Shown: piece by piece, positions 15,898-21,669 of the stretch
Layout: the number at the start of each line of letters is the position of its first letter
How positions within the stretch are numbered: position 1 is the stretch's first letter
Assembly (NCBI GenBank): GCA_902464195.1
Contig: CABQJB010000013.1
Coordinates: 1 to 21,669 of the forward strand
Length of the DNA stretch: 21,669 bases
From: an uncultured Megasphaera sp.
GTDB taxonomy: Bacteria; Bacillota; Negativicutes; Veillonellales; Megasphaeraceae
Direction: 5' to 3'
Made by a program: the position numbers and the translations under genes
Notes under the pieces: generated by a model
What the model saw: the letters and a program-made list of their open reading frames with translations, nothing else
Told to the model about the DNA's origin: nothing
The model's database searches: none

Positions 15898-16817
15898 TCA
15901 GCGAACGCATTGCCGTCCAGTTTGCCGGTATTTCCATGAAGACACCGGTCATGGGAGCATCGGGGACCTTTGGATTCGGCGTAGAATACAGTGATTTCCT
16001 CGACCTCGATCACGTCGGGGCCATTATTTCCAAGGGCATCACACCGCTGCCGCGGCCGGGCAATCCCGGTGTCCGCGTGGCTGAAACGCCGGCAGGGATG
16101 CTCAACTGCATCGGCCTGGAAAATCCCGGCGTCGAAGTCTTCAAGCGGGATATCCTGCCCAAAGTCAATCAGGCTTGTCAGACGCCGCTCATCGTCAACA
16201 TTTCGGCCGGGACTGCCGAAGAATACGGCGAATTGGCAGCTCAGCTCGACGTCGATGGCGTGGCAGCCCTGGAAGTCAATATTTCCTGCCCCAATGTCAA
16301 AGAAGGGGGCATCGTCTTCGGGACCCAGCCGGAAGCGGCTGCGGCCGTGACGCGCAGCGTCAAGGACCATACCAAGAAACCGGTCATCGTTAAACTGTCG
16401 CCGAACGTCACGGATATTACGGTCATGGCCAAAGCCGTCGAAGCGGCCGGTGCCGATGCCGTATCACTCATCAATACCCTGACGGGCATGGCCATCGACA
16501 TCAAGACCCGCCGCCCCTTGCTGGGCAATATCACCGGCGGCCTGTCCGGCCCGGCTGTCAAGCCCGTCGCTCTGCGCATGGTATGGCAGACGGCTCAGGC
16601 CGTATCCATCCCCATCCTCGGCCTGGGCGGCATCTCGACCTGGCAGGACGCCGTCGAATTCATGCTGGCCGGGGCCAGCACCGTTGCCGTCGGCGCCCAT
16701 AACTTCGTCGACCCCAGAGCCGTCGAAACCATCGCCGAAGGCCTGGACCAGTATTGCCGAGAAGAAGGCATCGAACATATACAGGATATTGTAGGGGCAT
16801 TAGAGATTCGTGGCTAG
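15894..16817 (+). CDS. pyrD: Dihydroorotate dehydrogenase B, catalytic subunit (class 1B)
   Basis: FMN enzyme that oxidises dihydroorotate to orotate, the fourth step of UMP synthesis, using NAD through PyrK. The protein has 307 residues. The catalytic base of class 1 enzymes is the cysteine C132 in EVNISCPNVKEGG. Other motifs are GASGTFGFG (21-29), NCIGLENPG (71-79), KLSPNVTDI (167-175), and the FMN phosphate region GLGGISTWQDAVEFMLAGASTVAVG (243-267). AAGGAGG precedes the ATG by 7 nt within pyrK. No other pyr gene is in the window, so the KD pair is separated from any main pyr cluster. The last codons and the TAG stop fall inside a heptad repeat array. Confidence 0.96.
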   Translation: MISERIAVQFAGISMKTPVMGASGTFGFGVEYSDFLDLDHVGAIISKGITPLPRPGNPGVRVAETPAGMLNCIGLENPGVEVFKRDILPKVNQACQTPLIVNISAGTAEEYGELAAQLDVDGVAALEVNISCPNVKEGGIVFGTQPEAAAAVTRSVKDHTKKPVIVKLSPNVTDITVMAKAVEAAGADAVSLINTLTGMAIDIKTRRPLLGNITGGLSGPAVKPVALRMVWQTAQAVSIPILGLGGISTWQDAVEFMLAGASTVAVGAHNFVDPRAVETIAEGLDQYCREEGIEHIQDIVGALEIRG

Positions 16818-16858
16818 TAGCTAGTGGTTCGTGGTTAGGGATTAGCAGTTAGCGGTCA
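16803..16858 (+). repeat. Degenerate 7-bp tandem array spanning the pyrD stop
   Basis: Eight in-register units starting at 16803, 16810, 16817, 16824, 16831, 16838, 16845 and 16852. Each starts with G and ends in A or C; examples are GTGGCTA, GTGGTTC and GCAGTTA. The pyrD TAG (16815-16817) lies inside it. It is the longest and clearest of the heptad arrays and leads into a small GCGGTCC/GGACCGC hairpin (16862-16878). Confidence 0.7.
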
Positions 16859-16881
16859 GCCGCGGTCCATGGGACCGCTTT

Positions 16882-17000
16882 GTAGGGGCCGTCCCAAAGG
16901 GCGGCCCGTTGTGGGAATCCCATTTACGAGCCCGTCAGGTATATGTAAGATTCACATGACCCATTGGCGAGAGCGGGCCGCCCTCCGGGACGGCCCCTAC
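16882..17000. repeat. Compound palindromic element C with 27-bp terminal inverted repeats
   Basis: A 119-bp element between convergent pyrD and metI. The ends at 16882-16908 and 16974-17000 are inverted copies with 25 of 27 positions matching, beginning GTAGGGGCCGTCCC. Each end folds on itself into a GGGCCG/CGGCCC hairpin with one bulged base. It abuts the terminator at 17001 directly. Its interior shares only short stretches with elements A and B, such as the GGAATCCCAT/ATTCCC motif. Confidence 0.7.
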
Positions 17001-17040
17001 AGAAAAAGGGCTTGTCGCATGCGCGACAAGCCCTTTTTCT
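17001..17040. terminator. Bidirectional intrinsic terminator between pyrD and metI
   Basis: Perfect 18-bp stem (17001-17018 / 17023-17040) with loop ATGC; the inner arm is GGGCTTGTCGC and both ends run into five A or five T residues. It sits just past the metI stop (17042) and serves both convergent transcripts. Confidence 0.93.
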
Positions 17041-17041
17041 A

Positions 17042-17695
17042 TCATTTCTTATTCTTTTTTCGTGATGCGAAGTCGCCGCCGGCCTGGATGACGTTGACGA
17101 CGACGATGAGGATGATGATTGTCGCCAGCATGACGTCGGGACGGAATCGCTGGTAGCCATAGCGGATGGCGATGTCCCCGAGGCCGCCGCCGCCGATGGC
17201 GCCGGCCATGGCCGATGCCCCGATGAGGTTGACGATGAGGACAGTGATGTTATTGATGATCGTCGGCAGAGCTTCGGGAATGAGGACCTTGCGGATGATC
17301 TGGAAGGGTGTAGCCCCCATGGATTCGGCTGCTTCGACGAGGCCGAAGTCGACGTCGCGGATGGACGTTTCGACGAGACGGCTCAGGAAGGGGATGGCGA
17401 CGATGGTCAAGGGGACGCAGGCTGCCGTCGTACCGATGGATGTGCCGGCAATGAGGCGCGTCAGCGGGATGATGGCGACCATGAGGATGATGAACGGGAT
17501 GGAACGGATGATGTTGACGATAGTGCCAAGGATTTGATTAATGAAGCGGTTTTCCAGGATATGGCCCTTGCTGGTCGTGACCAGGGTGATACCCAGGGGA
17601 ATGCCGATGATACCGCCGATGACCGTGGCGACGGCGACCATGTAGAACGTTTCTTCAATGCCTTGGAGCATTAACTTAATGATTTCTTGGGACAT
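17042..17695 (-). CDS. metI: Methionine ABC transporter permease
   Basis: Membrane subunit of the MetNIQ importer for methionine and its derivatives. The 217-residue protein has five to six hydrophobic segments (about residues 15-40, 55-78, 85-105, 145-170 and 185-205). The EAA loop VEAAESMGATPFQIIRKVLIPEALP begins near residue 120, and a typical SAMAGAIGGGGLGDIAIRYGYQRF segment lies near the C-terminus. The ATG lies 20 nt inside the metN 3' end, so translation is coupled. metQ, the binding lipoprotein usually next in the operon, is absent: the terminator follows at once. Regulation is through the SAM riboswitch upstream of metN. Confidence 0.95.
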   Translation of the reverse strand: MSQEIIKLMLQGIEETFYMVAVATVIGGIIGIPLGITLVTTSKGHILENRFINQILGTIVNIIRSIPFIILMVAIIPLTRLIAGTSIGTTAACVPLTIVAIPFLSRLVETSIRDVDFGLVEAAESMGATPFQIIRKVLIPEALPTIINNITVLIVNLIGASAMAGAIGGGGLGDIAIRYGYQRFRPDVMLATIIILIVVVNVIQAGGDFASRKKNKK

Positions 17696-18719
17696 AACCT
17701 AAAACCTCACTTCCAATCGGTAATGTTTTGATATACGAGAATGCCTTGGCCTGTGTTTCCATGTCGCCCATGATGACGACGATGAGGTAGCCGAACGGTT
17801 CATCCTGGATGTAGTCGATGTTGCCGTAGAGGACGCTGACTTCGACGTTGAATTTGCGGACGATGTCGGCGACGACGGGGTCACTGGTCGCAGCGCCTTT
17901 GAAGCGCAGGCGGACGAGCATGTAGCGGTCCGGCGACGGCTGGTCGGTAACGCCCAGGTTCTTGATGCCTGCCGGCAGTTCCATATTGATGATGGATGTG
18001 ACGAAGTCTTTCATGGTCTGGGACTGGGGATTGGTGAAGATGTCGACGACGCGGCCCATTTCCTTGATGACGCCGCTTTCGATGACGGCGACACGATGGC
18101 AGATTTCCTTGACGACGGCCATTTCATGGGTGATGACGACGATGGTGATGCCCAGGCGCTTATTGATGTCCTGGAGCAGTTCCAGGATGGATTTCGTCGT
18201 CTGCGGGTCCAGGGCTGACGTGGCTTCGTCGCAGAGCAGGATCTTGGGGTCGCTGGCCAGGGCACGGGCGATGCCGACGCGCTGTTTCTGGCCGCCCGAG
18301 AGCTGGGACGGATAGTTGCCGGCCCGGTCACTGAGGCCGACCAGGTCGAGGAGGGACGCGACTTTCTTTTCGATGACGTCTTTCGAGGCGCCGACGAGTT
18401 CCAGCGGGAAAGCAATGTTTTCGGCAACCGTACGGGATGATAAGAGATTGAAGTGCTGGAAAATCATGCCGATGTTCTTGCGTTCTGCCCGCAGCTGGGA
18501 TTCATTCATCTTGGTCAAATCCTTGTCGTCGATGATGACCTGGCCGCTCGTCGGTTTTTCTAACATATTGATGCAGCGGACCAGCGTCGATTTGCCGGCA
18601 CCGCTCTTGCCGATGATACCGAAGATCTCGCCGTCGTCGATGGTCAGGTTGATGCCCTTCAGGGCCTGGACCTGAGCGGCGCCGCCGTAGGTCTTGGTAA
18701 TATTTTTCAGTGTAATCAC
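17676..18719 (-). CDS. metN: Methionine ABC transporter ATP-binding protein with NIL domain
   Basis: ATPase of the methionine importer. The 347-residue protein has Walker A GKSGAGKST (37-45), Q-loop MIFQHFNLL (85-93), signature LSGGQ (140-144), Walker B ILLCDE (160-165) and switch His198. The C-terminal portion (about 265-345) is the NIL/ACT-like domain that senses intracellular methionine and inhibits transport in MetN, which separates it from generic amino acid ATPases. The start is GTG at 18719, behind GAGGAG with 8-nt spacing. A SAM-I riboswitch and a strong promoter precede it. metI overlaps its end by 20 nt. Confidence 0.96.
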   Translation of the reverse strand: MITLKNITKTYGGAAQVQALKGINLTIDDGEIFGIIGKSGAGKSTLVRCINMLEKPTSGQVIIDDKDLTKMNESQLRAERKNIGMIFQHFNLLSSRTVAENIAFPLELVGASKDVIEKKVASLLDLVGLSDRAGNYPSQLSGGQKQRVGIARALASDPKILLCDEATSALDPQTTKSILELLQDINKRLGITIVVITHEMAVVKEICHRVAVIESGVIKEMGRVVDIFTNPQSQTMKDFVTSIINMELPAGIKNLGVTDQPSPDRYMLVRLRFKGAATSDPVVADIVRKFNVEVSVLYGNIDYIQDEPFGYLIVVIMGDMETQAKAFSYIKTLPIGSEVLGYVPRNH

Positions 18720-18763
18720 AGTATCAACTCCTCAAAATAGGCGTAACTAGAAAAAAGCAACCA

Positions 18764-18903
18764 CAAAAAAAGGCCGTCATGCAGATGACGGCCGTATATA
18801 CGGTTTCATTTCATCTGTCGGAATGTTCCGTTGGAATTGGCACCTTCCCGATAGGGGGTTGCCGCAGCGTCATCGGGCCAGTCCCTCAGCTGCTCTGGAT
18901 GAA
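18764..18903 (-). promoter_or_regulatory. SAM-I (S-box) riboswitch with transcription-termination platform
   Basis: Read on the minus strand, the aptamer spans about 18903 to 18810. P1 is TTCATC (18903-18898) with GATGAA (18815-18810). P2 is GCAGC/GCTGC, with the S-box sequences GAGGGACTGGCCCGATGA and GGCAACC...GGGAAGGTGCC, and a P4 hairpin follows with TTCC/GGAA. The terminator is GGCCGTCAT/ATGACGGCC (18772-18793) followed by seven T residues. The antiterminator is also clear: CAGATGA from the P1 3' side (18817-18811) can pair with TCATCTG (18788-18782) and break the terminator, with a CCGTATATACGG hairpin in between. High SAM should stabilise P1 and switch metNI off. Confidence 0.96.
18772..18793 (-). 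terminator. Riboswitch-controlled terminator of metNI
   Basis: A 9-bp GC-rich stem around a 4-nt loop, followed on the minus strand by seven T residues (18771-18765). It lies about 53 nt before the metN GTG and is the expression platform of the SAM riboswitch. Confidence 0.9.
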
Positions 18904-18925
18904 GGGTATATGGTTGTTGCGTCTT

Positions 18926-18954
18926 ATAATAGCACGGATGGCCGGGCTTGTCAA
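18926..18954 (-). promoter_or_regulatory. Promoter of metNI
   Basis: Perfect -35 TTGACA (minus strand, 18954-18949), 17-nt spacer, -10 TATTAT (18931-18926). It starts 11 nt past the aminopeptidase stop and about 20 nt ahead of the riboswitch aptamer. Confidence 0.88.
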
Positions 18955-18964
18955 TGGAAAATCG

Positions 18965-20197
18965 TTATTGTGCCCAGTCGCCATCGGTAAAGACGGGTAC
19001 CATCGTGCCGTCGGCCTTGGTCCCGGTGATGGTCAGGTCCGGCGAACCGACCATGAAGTCGACGTGAATCATGGAATCGTTGAGGCCGGCTGCAGCGACG
19101 GCGTCTTTGTCCATATCGGCACCGCCAGCCAGGCAGGTAGGATACGATGCGCCCAGGGCCAGGTGGCACGAGGCGTTTTCGTCGAAGAGCGTTTCATAGA
19201 AGAGGATGCCCGACAGGGAAATGGGTGAGTGATAGGGGATGAGGGCCACTTCGCCGAGACGGCAGGCGCCGTCGTCGATGGCAATGAGTTTCTTCAGGAC
19301 GTCTTCGCCCGTTTCGGCGGCGGCATTGACGACTTTGCCGTCTTTGAAGGTCAGGTGGAATTTGTCGATGAGGTTGCCGTTATAGACCAGGGGCTTGGTG
19401 CTGTAAACCGTGCCGTTGACGGCATCTGCCTTGGGGGCCGAATAGATTTCTTCCGTCGGGATGTTGGCATTGAAAAGCAGGTGATCCGCCGTTTCTTCCA
19501 TGCCGCCCTGCCAGATATGGCCGGCCGGCAGGCCGATAGTCAGGTCCGTGCCCAGGCTGTTCGTATAGTGCAGGCTGGTGAAATGCTGGTCCGTCATCCA
19601 GGTCCGGCGCTTCTTCAATTCGGCCAGATGGGCGTCCCAATCGGCCAGGGCATCGGCCCCGTCAGCGCGGGACGACTGGAGGATTTGCTTCCACAAGGCT
19701 TCATAAGCGGCGGCAGCATCGAGGTCCGGATAGAGCAGCTTGGCCCAGACGGCACTGGGGACGGCGGCGACGAGCCACGTCGTCTTCGAGGCCATCATGC
19801 CGTCGATGTATTCCTTCAGGGCTTCATTCTGGGCTTTCTGCTGGGCGAAAATCTTCTTGGTGTCGATGCCGTCCATGAGGTACGGGTTGGCCGAAATGAG
19901 GCTGAGGAAGGCCGCTTTCTTATGGTAATAGCAAAGGCTGAAATCGCGGCGCCAGTCCGGCAGGGATTCGAAATACTGCAGATCTTCATGTTCGTAGCGC
20001 AGGCGGGCCATATCGTCAGACCGCCAGTTGCAGATGACCTGGGCGGCGCCGGTTGTATAGGCTTCTTTCGTCAAGAGGGTGACGAAGTCGTGCGATTCGA
20101 CAGGGGCGTTGATGACCAGGGGCTGGCCTTTTTGAAGATTCAGGCCCTTCTGTAAGAGGACGCGGGCATAAGCCGTTAATTGTTTCATAGTTGGCAT
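18965..20197 (-). CDS. Aminopeptidase, M29 family (AmpS/PepS/aminopeptidase T type)
   Basis: Metal-dependent cytoplasmic aminopeptidase that removes N-terminal residues from peptides. The 410-residue length is typical. Putative metal ligands appear in family order: E250 in NIPTEEIYSAP, E316 in LGEVALIPYHSPIS, H345 in CHLALGASYP, and H378 and D380 in NDSMIHVDFMVGSPDL. The N-terminal half has the usual VINAPVESHDFVTLLTKEAYTTGAAQV segment. The ATG at 20197 has AAGGAG upstream, which lies in the last codons of the MATE gene; the stop-to-start gap is 4 nt, so the pair is co-transcribed and probably coupled. An ATG three codons later is a possible start. Whether it works with the exporter or only shares its mRNA is unknown. 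Confidence 0.93.
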   Translation of the reverse strand: MPTMKQLTAYARVLLQKGLNLQKGQPLVINAPVESHDFVTLLTKEAYTTGAAQVICNWRSDDMARLRYEHEDLQYFESLPDWRRDFSLCYYHKKAAFLSLISANPYLMDGIDTKKIFAQQKAQNEALKEYIDGMMASKTTWLVAAVPSAVWAKLLYPDLDAAAAYEALWKQILQSSRADGADALADWDAHLAELKKRRTWMTDQHFTSLHYTNSLGTDLTIGLPAGHIWQGGMEETADHLLFNANIPTEEIYSAPKADAVNGTVYSTKPLVYNGNLIDKFHLTFKDGKVVNAAAETGEDVLKKLIAIDDGACRLGEVALIPYHSPISLSGILFYETLFDENASCHLALGASYPTCLAGGADMDKDAVAAAGLNDSMIHVDFMVGSPDLTITGTKADGTMVPVFTDGDWAQ

Positions 20198-20201
20198 AAA
20201 A

Positions 20202-21563
20202 TCACTCCTTAGTAGATGAGGATAGGACAGGGACTTTCCAGGCCGTGTGCTTCCACAGGCGCCAGTTCAGGGCACTGGCGTTGATGGCCAGGCTGATGAT
20301 GAGGCTGATCCAGTAGCCATAGGGCCCGTAGGACGTGACATGGGCCATGGCATAGCCCATGGGGATGCTGATGAGCCAGTAGGTCACAAAAGCGACGTAG
20401 GTGATGATCTTGACATCCTTATAGCCGCGCAGGATACCCTGGACCGGCGTACCGGCGGCATCGAAGAAGGAAAAGGCGACGGCGTAGAAGATGAACATGC
20501 GGATGGCCCAGAAGGTCTCGGCATCGCTGGTGAAGATGGCCGCAATGGTATCGACAAAGTGATAGGTCACGACGATGAGGGCGATGGCAATGGTAAAGGC
20601 CGTCATCTGGCAGAGCACGGCATACTGCCGGGCAGCGGCGTAGTTGCGGGCGCCGACTTCATAGCCGATGACGATGGTCGCCGTCAGGCTGATGCTCCAG
20701 GGCAGGGTATAGGTCAGGGTCGAGAAACTGATGGCTGCCTGGTTGGCTGCCAGGTATAAGGTGCCGAATTCAGCCATGAGCAGGCCGACGATGGAGAACA
20801 GGCTCGTTTCGCAGAAGACGGCGATGAAGATGGGAATGCCCAGTTCCAGCTGATGGTAGCAATGGTACCAGCTGAAAGGCCGCAGGCGGCTCCAGAGATG
20901 GTAGGAACGAAAGGGTTCCATCCACTGCAGGACGCCTACGAAGAGCAGGAAGGACAGCCACGATGCGATGGTGATGGCATAGCCCGTGCCGATGCCGCCC
21001 ATGGACGGAATGGGGCCGGCGCCGAAGATGAGCAGGCGGAAGAGGATGATCGTCAGGACCAGATTGGTCACTAAGATGGCCATGGAGACGTGGGTCTTGC
21101 CGTGGGCGTCGACGATATAGCGCATCGTCGCCTGCAGGCAGATGGGAACCAGCCCCAGGGCCAGGGCCTTGAGGTATTCCCAGGCGATGTAGCGGACTGG
21201 CGCGTCGAGGCCCATGAAGTCGAGGAAGGGCGGCATGAGGACGGCGCCGGCCAGAAAAATGACGGCCGTAAAGCCCAAGCTCAAATAGAGGCTCTGCATG
21301 ATGTACGTCGGGATTTCCTCAGACTTCTGAGCGCCCCGGAGCTGGGCGATGATCGGCGAGATACCGAAGAAAATGCCACACAGTCCGGCAAAGACGGGAT
21401 ACCAGATATTGACGGCCACGGCGACACCGGCCAAGTCGATCGTCCCGGCCTGGCCGCTGAAGATAGAACTGAAGACCGACGTACCGACCTGGGCCATCTG
21501 AGTCAGGAGCAGAGGAAAGAACAGGGCCAGGAAATGGCGGAGTTGGAACAAATGGGGGAACAT
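20202..21563 (-). CDS. MATE family multidrug / toxin efflux transporter
   Basis: Inner-membrane cation-coupled exporter. The 453-residue protein has about 12 membrane segments in two MatE halves. The first half begins FLALFFPLLLTQMAQVGTSVFSSIFSGQAG and includes VAVNIWYPVFAGLCGIFFGISPIIAQLRGA; the second includes LYLAANQAAISFSTLTYTLPWSISLTATIVIGYEVGARNY, a typical MATE segment, and PVQGILRGYKDVK. The substrate cannot be told from sequence; the NorM/DinF-type family exports cationic drugs, flavins or metabolites. AAGGAGG lies 5 nt before the ATG. An intrinsic terminator sits just upstream (21583-21613), leaving no room for an ordinary promoter. The aminopeptidase gene follows 4 nt after the stop. 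Confidence 0.93.
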   Translation of the reverse strand: MFPHLFQLRHFLALFFPLLLTQMAQVGTSVFSSIFSGQAGTIDLAGVAVAVNIWYPVFAGLCGIFFGISPIIAQLRGAQKSEEIPTYIMQSLYLSLGFTAVIFLAGAVLMPPFLDFMGLDAPVRYIAWEYLKALALGLVPICLQATMRYIVDAHGKTHVSMAILVTNLVLTIILFRLLIFGAGPIPSMGGIGTGYAITIASWLSFLLFVGVLQWMEPFRSYHLWSRLRPFSWYHCYHQLELGIPIFIAVFCETSLFSIVGLLMAEFGTLYLAANQAAISFSTLTYTLPWSISLTATIVIGYEVGARNYAAARQYAVLCQMTAFTIAIALIVVTYHFVDTIAAIFTSDAETFWAIRMFIFYAVAFSFFDAAGTPVQGILRGYKDVKIITYVAFVTYWLISIPMGYAMAHVTSYGPYGYWISLIISLAINASALNWRLWKHTAWKVPVLSSSTKE

Positions 21564-21582
21564 GATATCCTCCTTGTATGAA

Positions 21583-21613
21583 AAAAGGCTTGTCGCACAA
21601 CGACAAGCCCTTT
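21583..21613 (-). terminator. Intrinsic terminator or attenuator immediately upstream of the MATE gene
   Basis: On the minus strand GGCTTGTCG pairs with CGACAAGCC around the loop TTGTG, extended by one G-T and three A-T pairs, followed by six T residues. The T tract ends about 20 nt before the MATE ATG. It either ends an upstream transcript or attenuates the MATE transcript. Its stem sequence is shared with the terminator at 17001-17040. Confidence 0.8.
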
Positions 21614-21616
21614 AAA

Positions 21617-21651
21617 GTTGTTAGTGGCTAGCAGTTAGTTGTTAGCGGATG
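21617..21651. repeat. Degenerate 7-bp tandem array upstream of the MATE gene
   Basis: Units at 21617, 21624, 21631, 21638 and 21645, including GTGGCTA and GCAGTTA, which are identical to units in the array after pyrD. It continues less regularly to the window end. Confidence 0.6.
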
Positions 21652-21669
21652 GCTTTAAATTTGAAGGTT

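Noticed and set aside
16803..16858. CRISPR-like array
   Set aside because: Units are 7 nt, contiguous and degenerate, without spacers, and no cas gene is in the window.
17676..17695. Possible frameshift where metN and metI overlap by 20 nt
   Set aside because: Both proteins are full length with intact termini, so this is a normal coupled overlap.

Overview
The window is a GC-rich chromosomal segment, probably from an anaerobic Gram-negative-type Firmicute of the class Negativicutes (Veillonellaceae, Megasphaera-like). That is an inference from gene style: a stand-alone SirC with a CobA-HemD fusion, a SAM-I riboswitch, NAD-dependent PyrK/PyrD, an FGGY gluconokinase operon, and strong AGGAGG ribosome sites. 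No RNA gene, CRISPR array, insertion sequence or prophage is visible.

Layout: (1) 69-1440 (+), permease and ATPase of a polar amino acid ABC importer; the binding protein is not in view. (2) 1441-1917, a convergent gap with no gene, filled by palindromic repeat elements, 7-bp-periodic arrays and a bidirectional terminator. (3) 1918-8589 (-), a six-gene tetrapyrrole operon transcribed sirC, hemC, cobA-hemD, hemB, hemA, hemL. It makes 5-aminolevulinate from glutamyl-tRNA, then uroporphyrinogen III, precorrin-2 and sirohydrochlorin/siroheme. No hemE or later haem gene is present, so the cluster looks directed to siroheme and/or cobalamin. (4) 8834-9397 (-), an FMN-dependent flavoprotein with an operator-like palindrome upstream. 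(5) 9398-9830, a gap with no gene that holds heptad arrays, hairpins and the gnt promoter. (6) 9831-15055 (+), a gluconate operon: gluconokinase, 6-phosphogluconate dehydrogenase, GntP permease and an RpiR-type regulator. (7) 15133-16817 (+), pyrK-pyrD for dihydroorotate oxidation. (8) 16818-17041, a convergent gap with another palindromic element and a strong bidirectional terminator. (9) 17042-18954 (-), metN-metI with its own consensus promoter and a complete SAM-I riboswitch with terminator and antiterminator; metQ is absent. (10) 18965-21563 (-), a MATE exporter followed 4 nt later by an M29 aminopeptidase. An intrinsic terminator sits just upstream of the MATE ribosome site.

The coding content is ordinary. 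The least explained content is non-coding: at least seven short arrays of degenerate 7-bp repeats (often containing GCAGTTA or GCAGTTC) lie in the larger gaps and run into the stop codons of pyrD and hemL. They are associated with elements of about 110-140 bp bounded by inverted GTAGGGG ends, which carry hairpins with compensating base changes. These elements sit next to terminators between convergent genes. I do not recognise a named family for either repeat.
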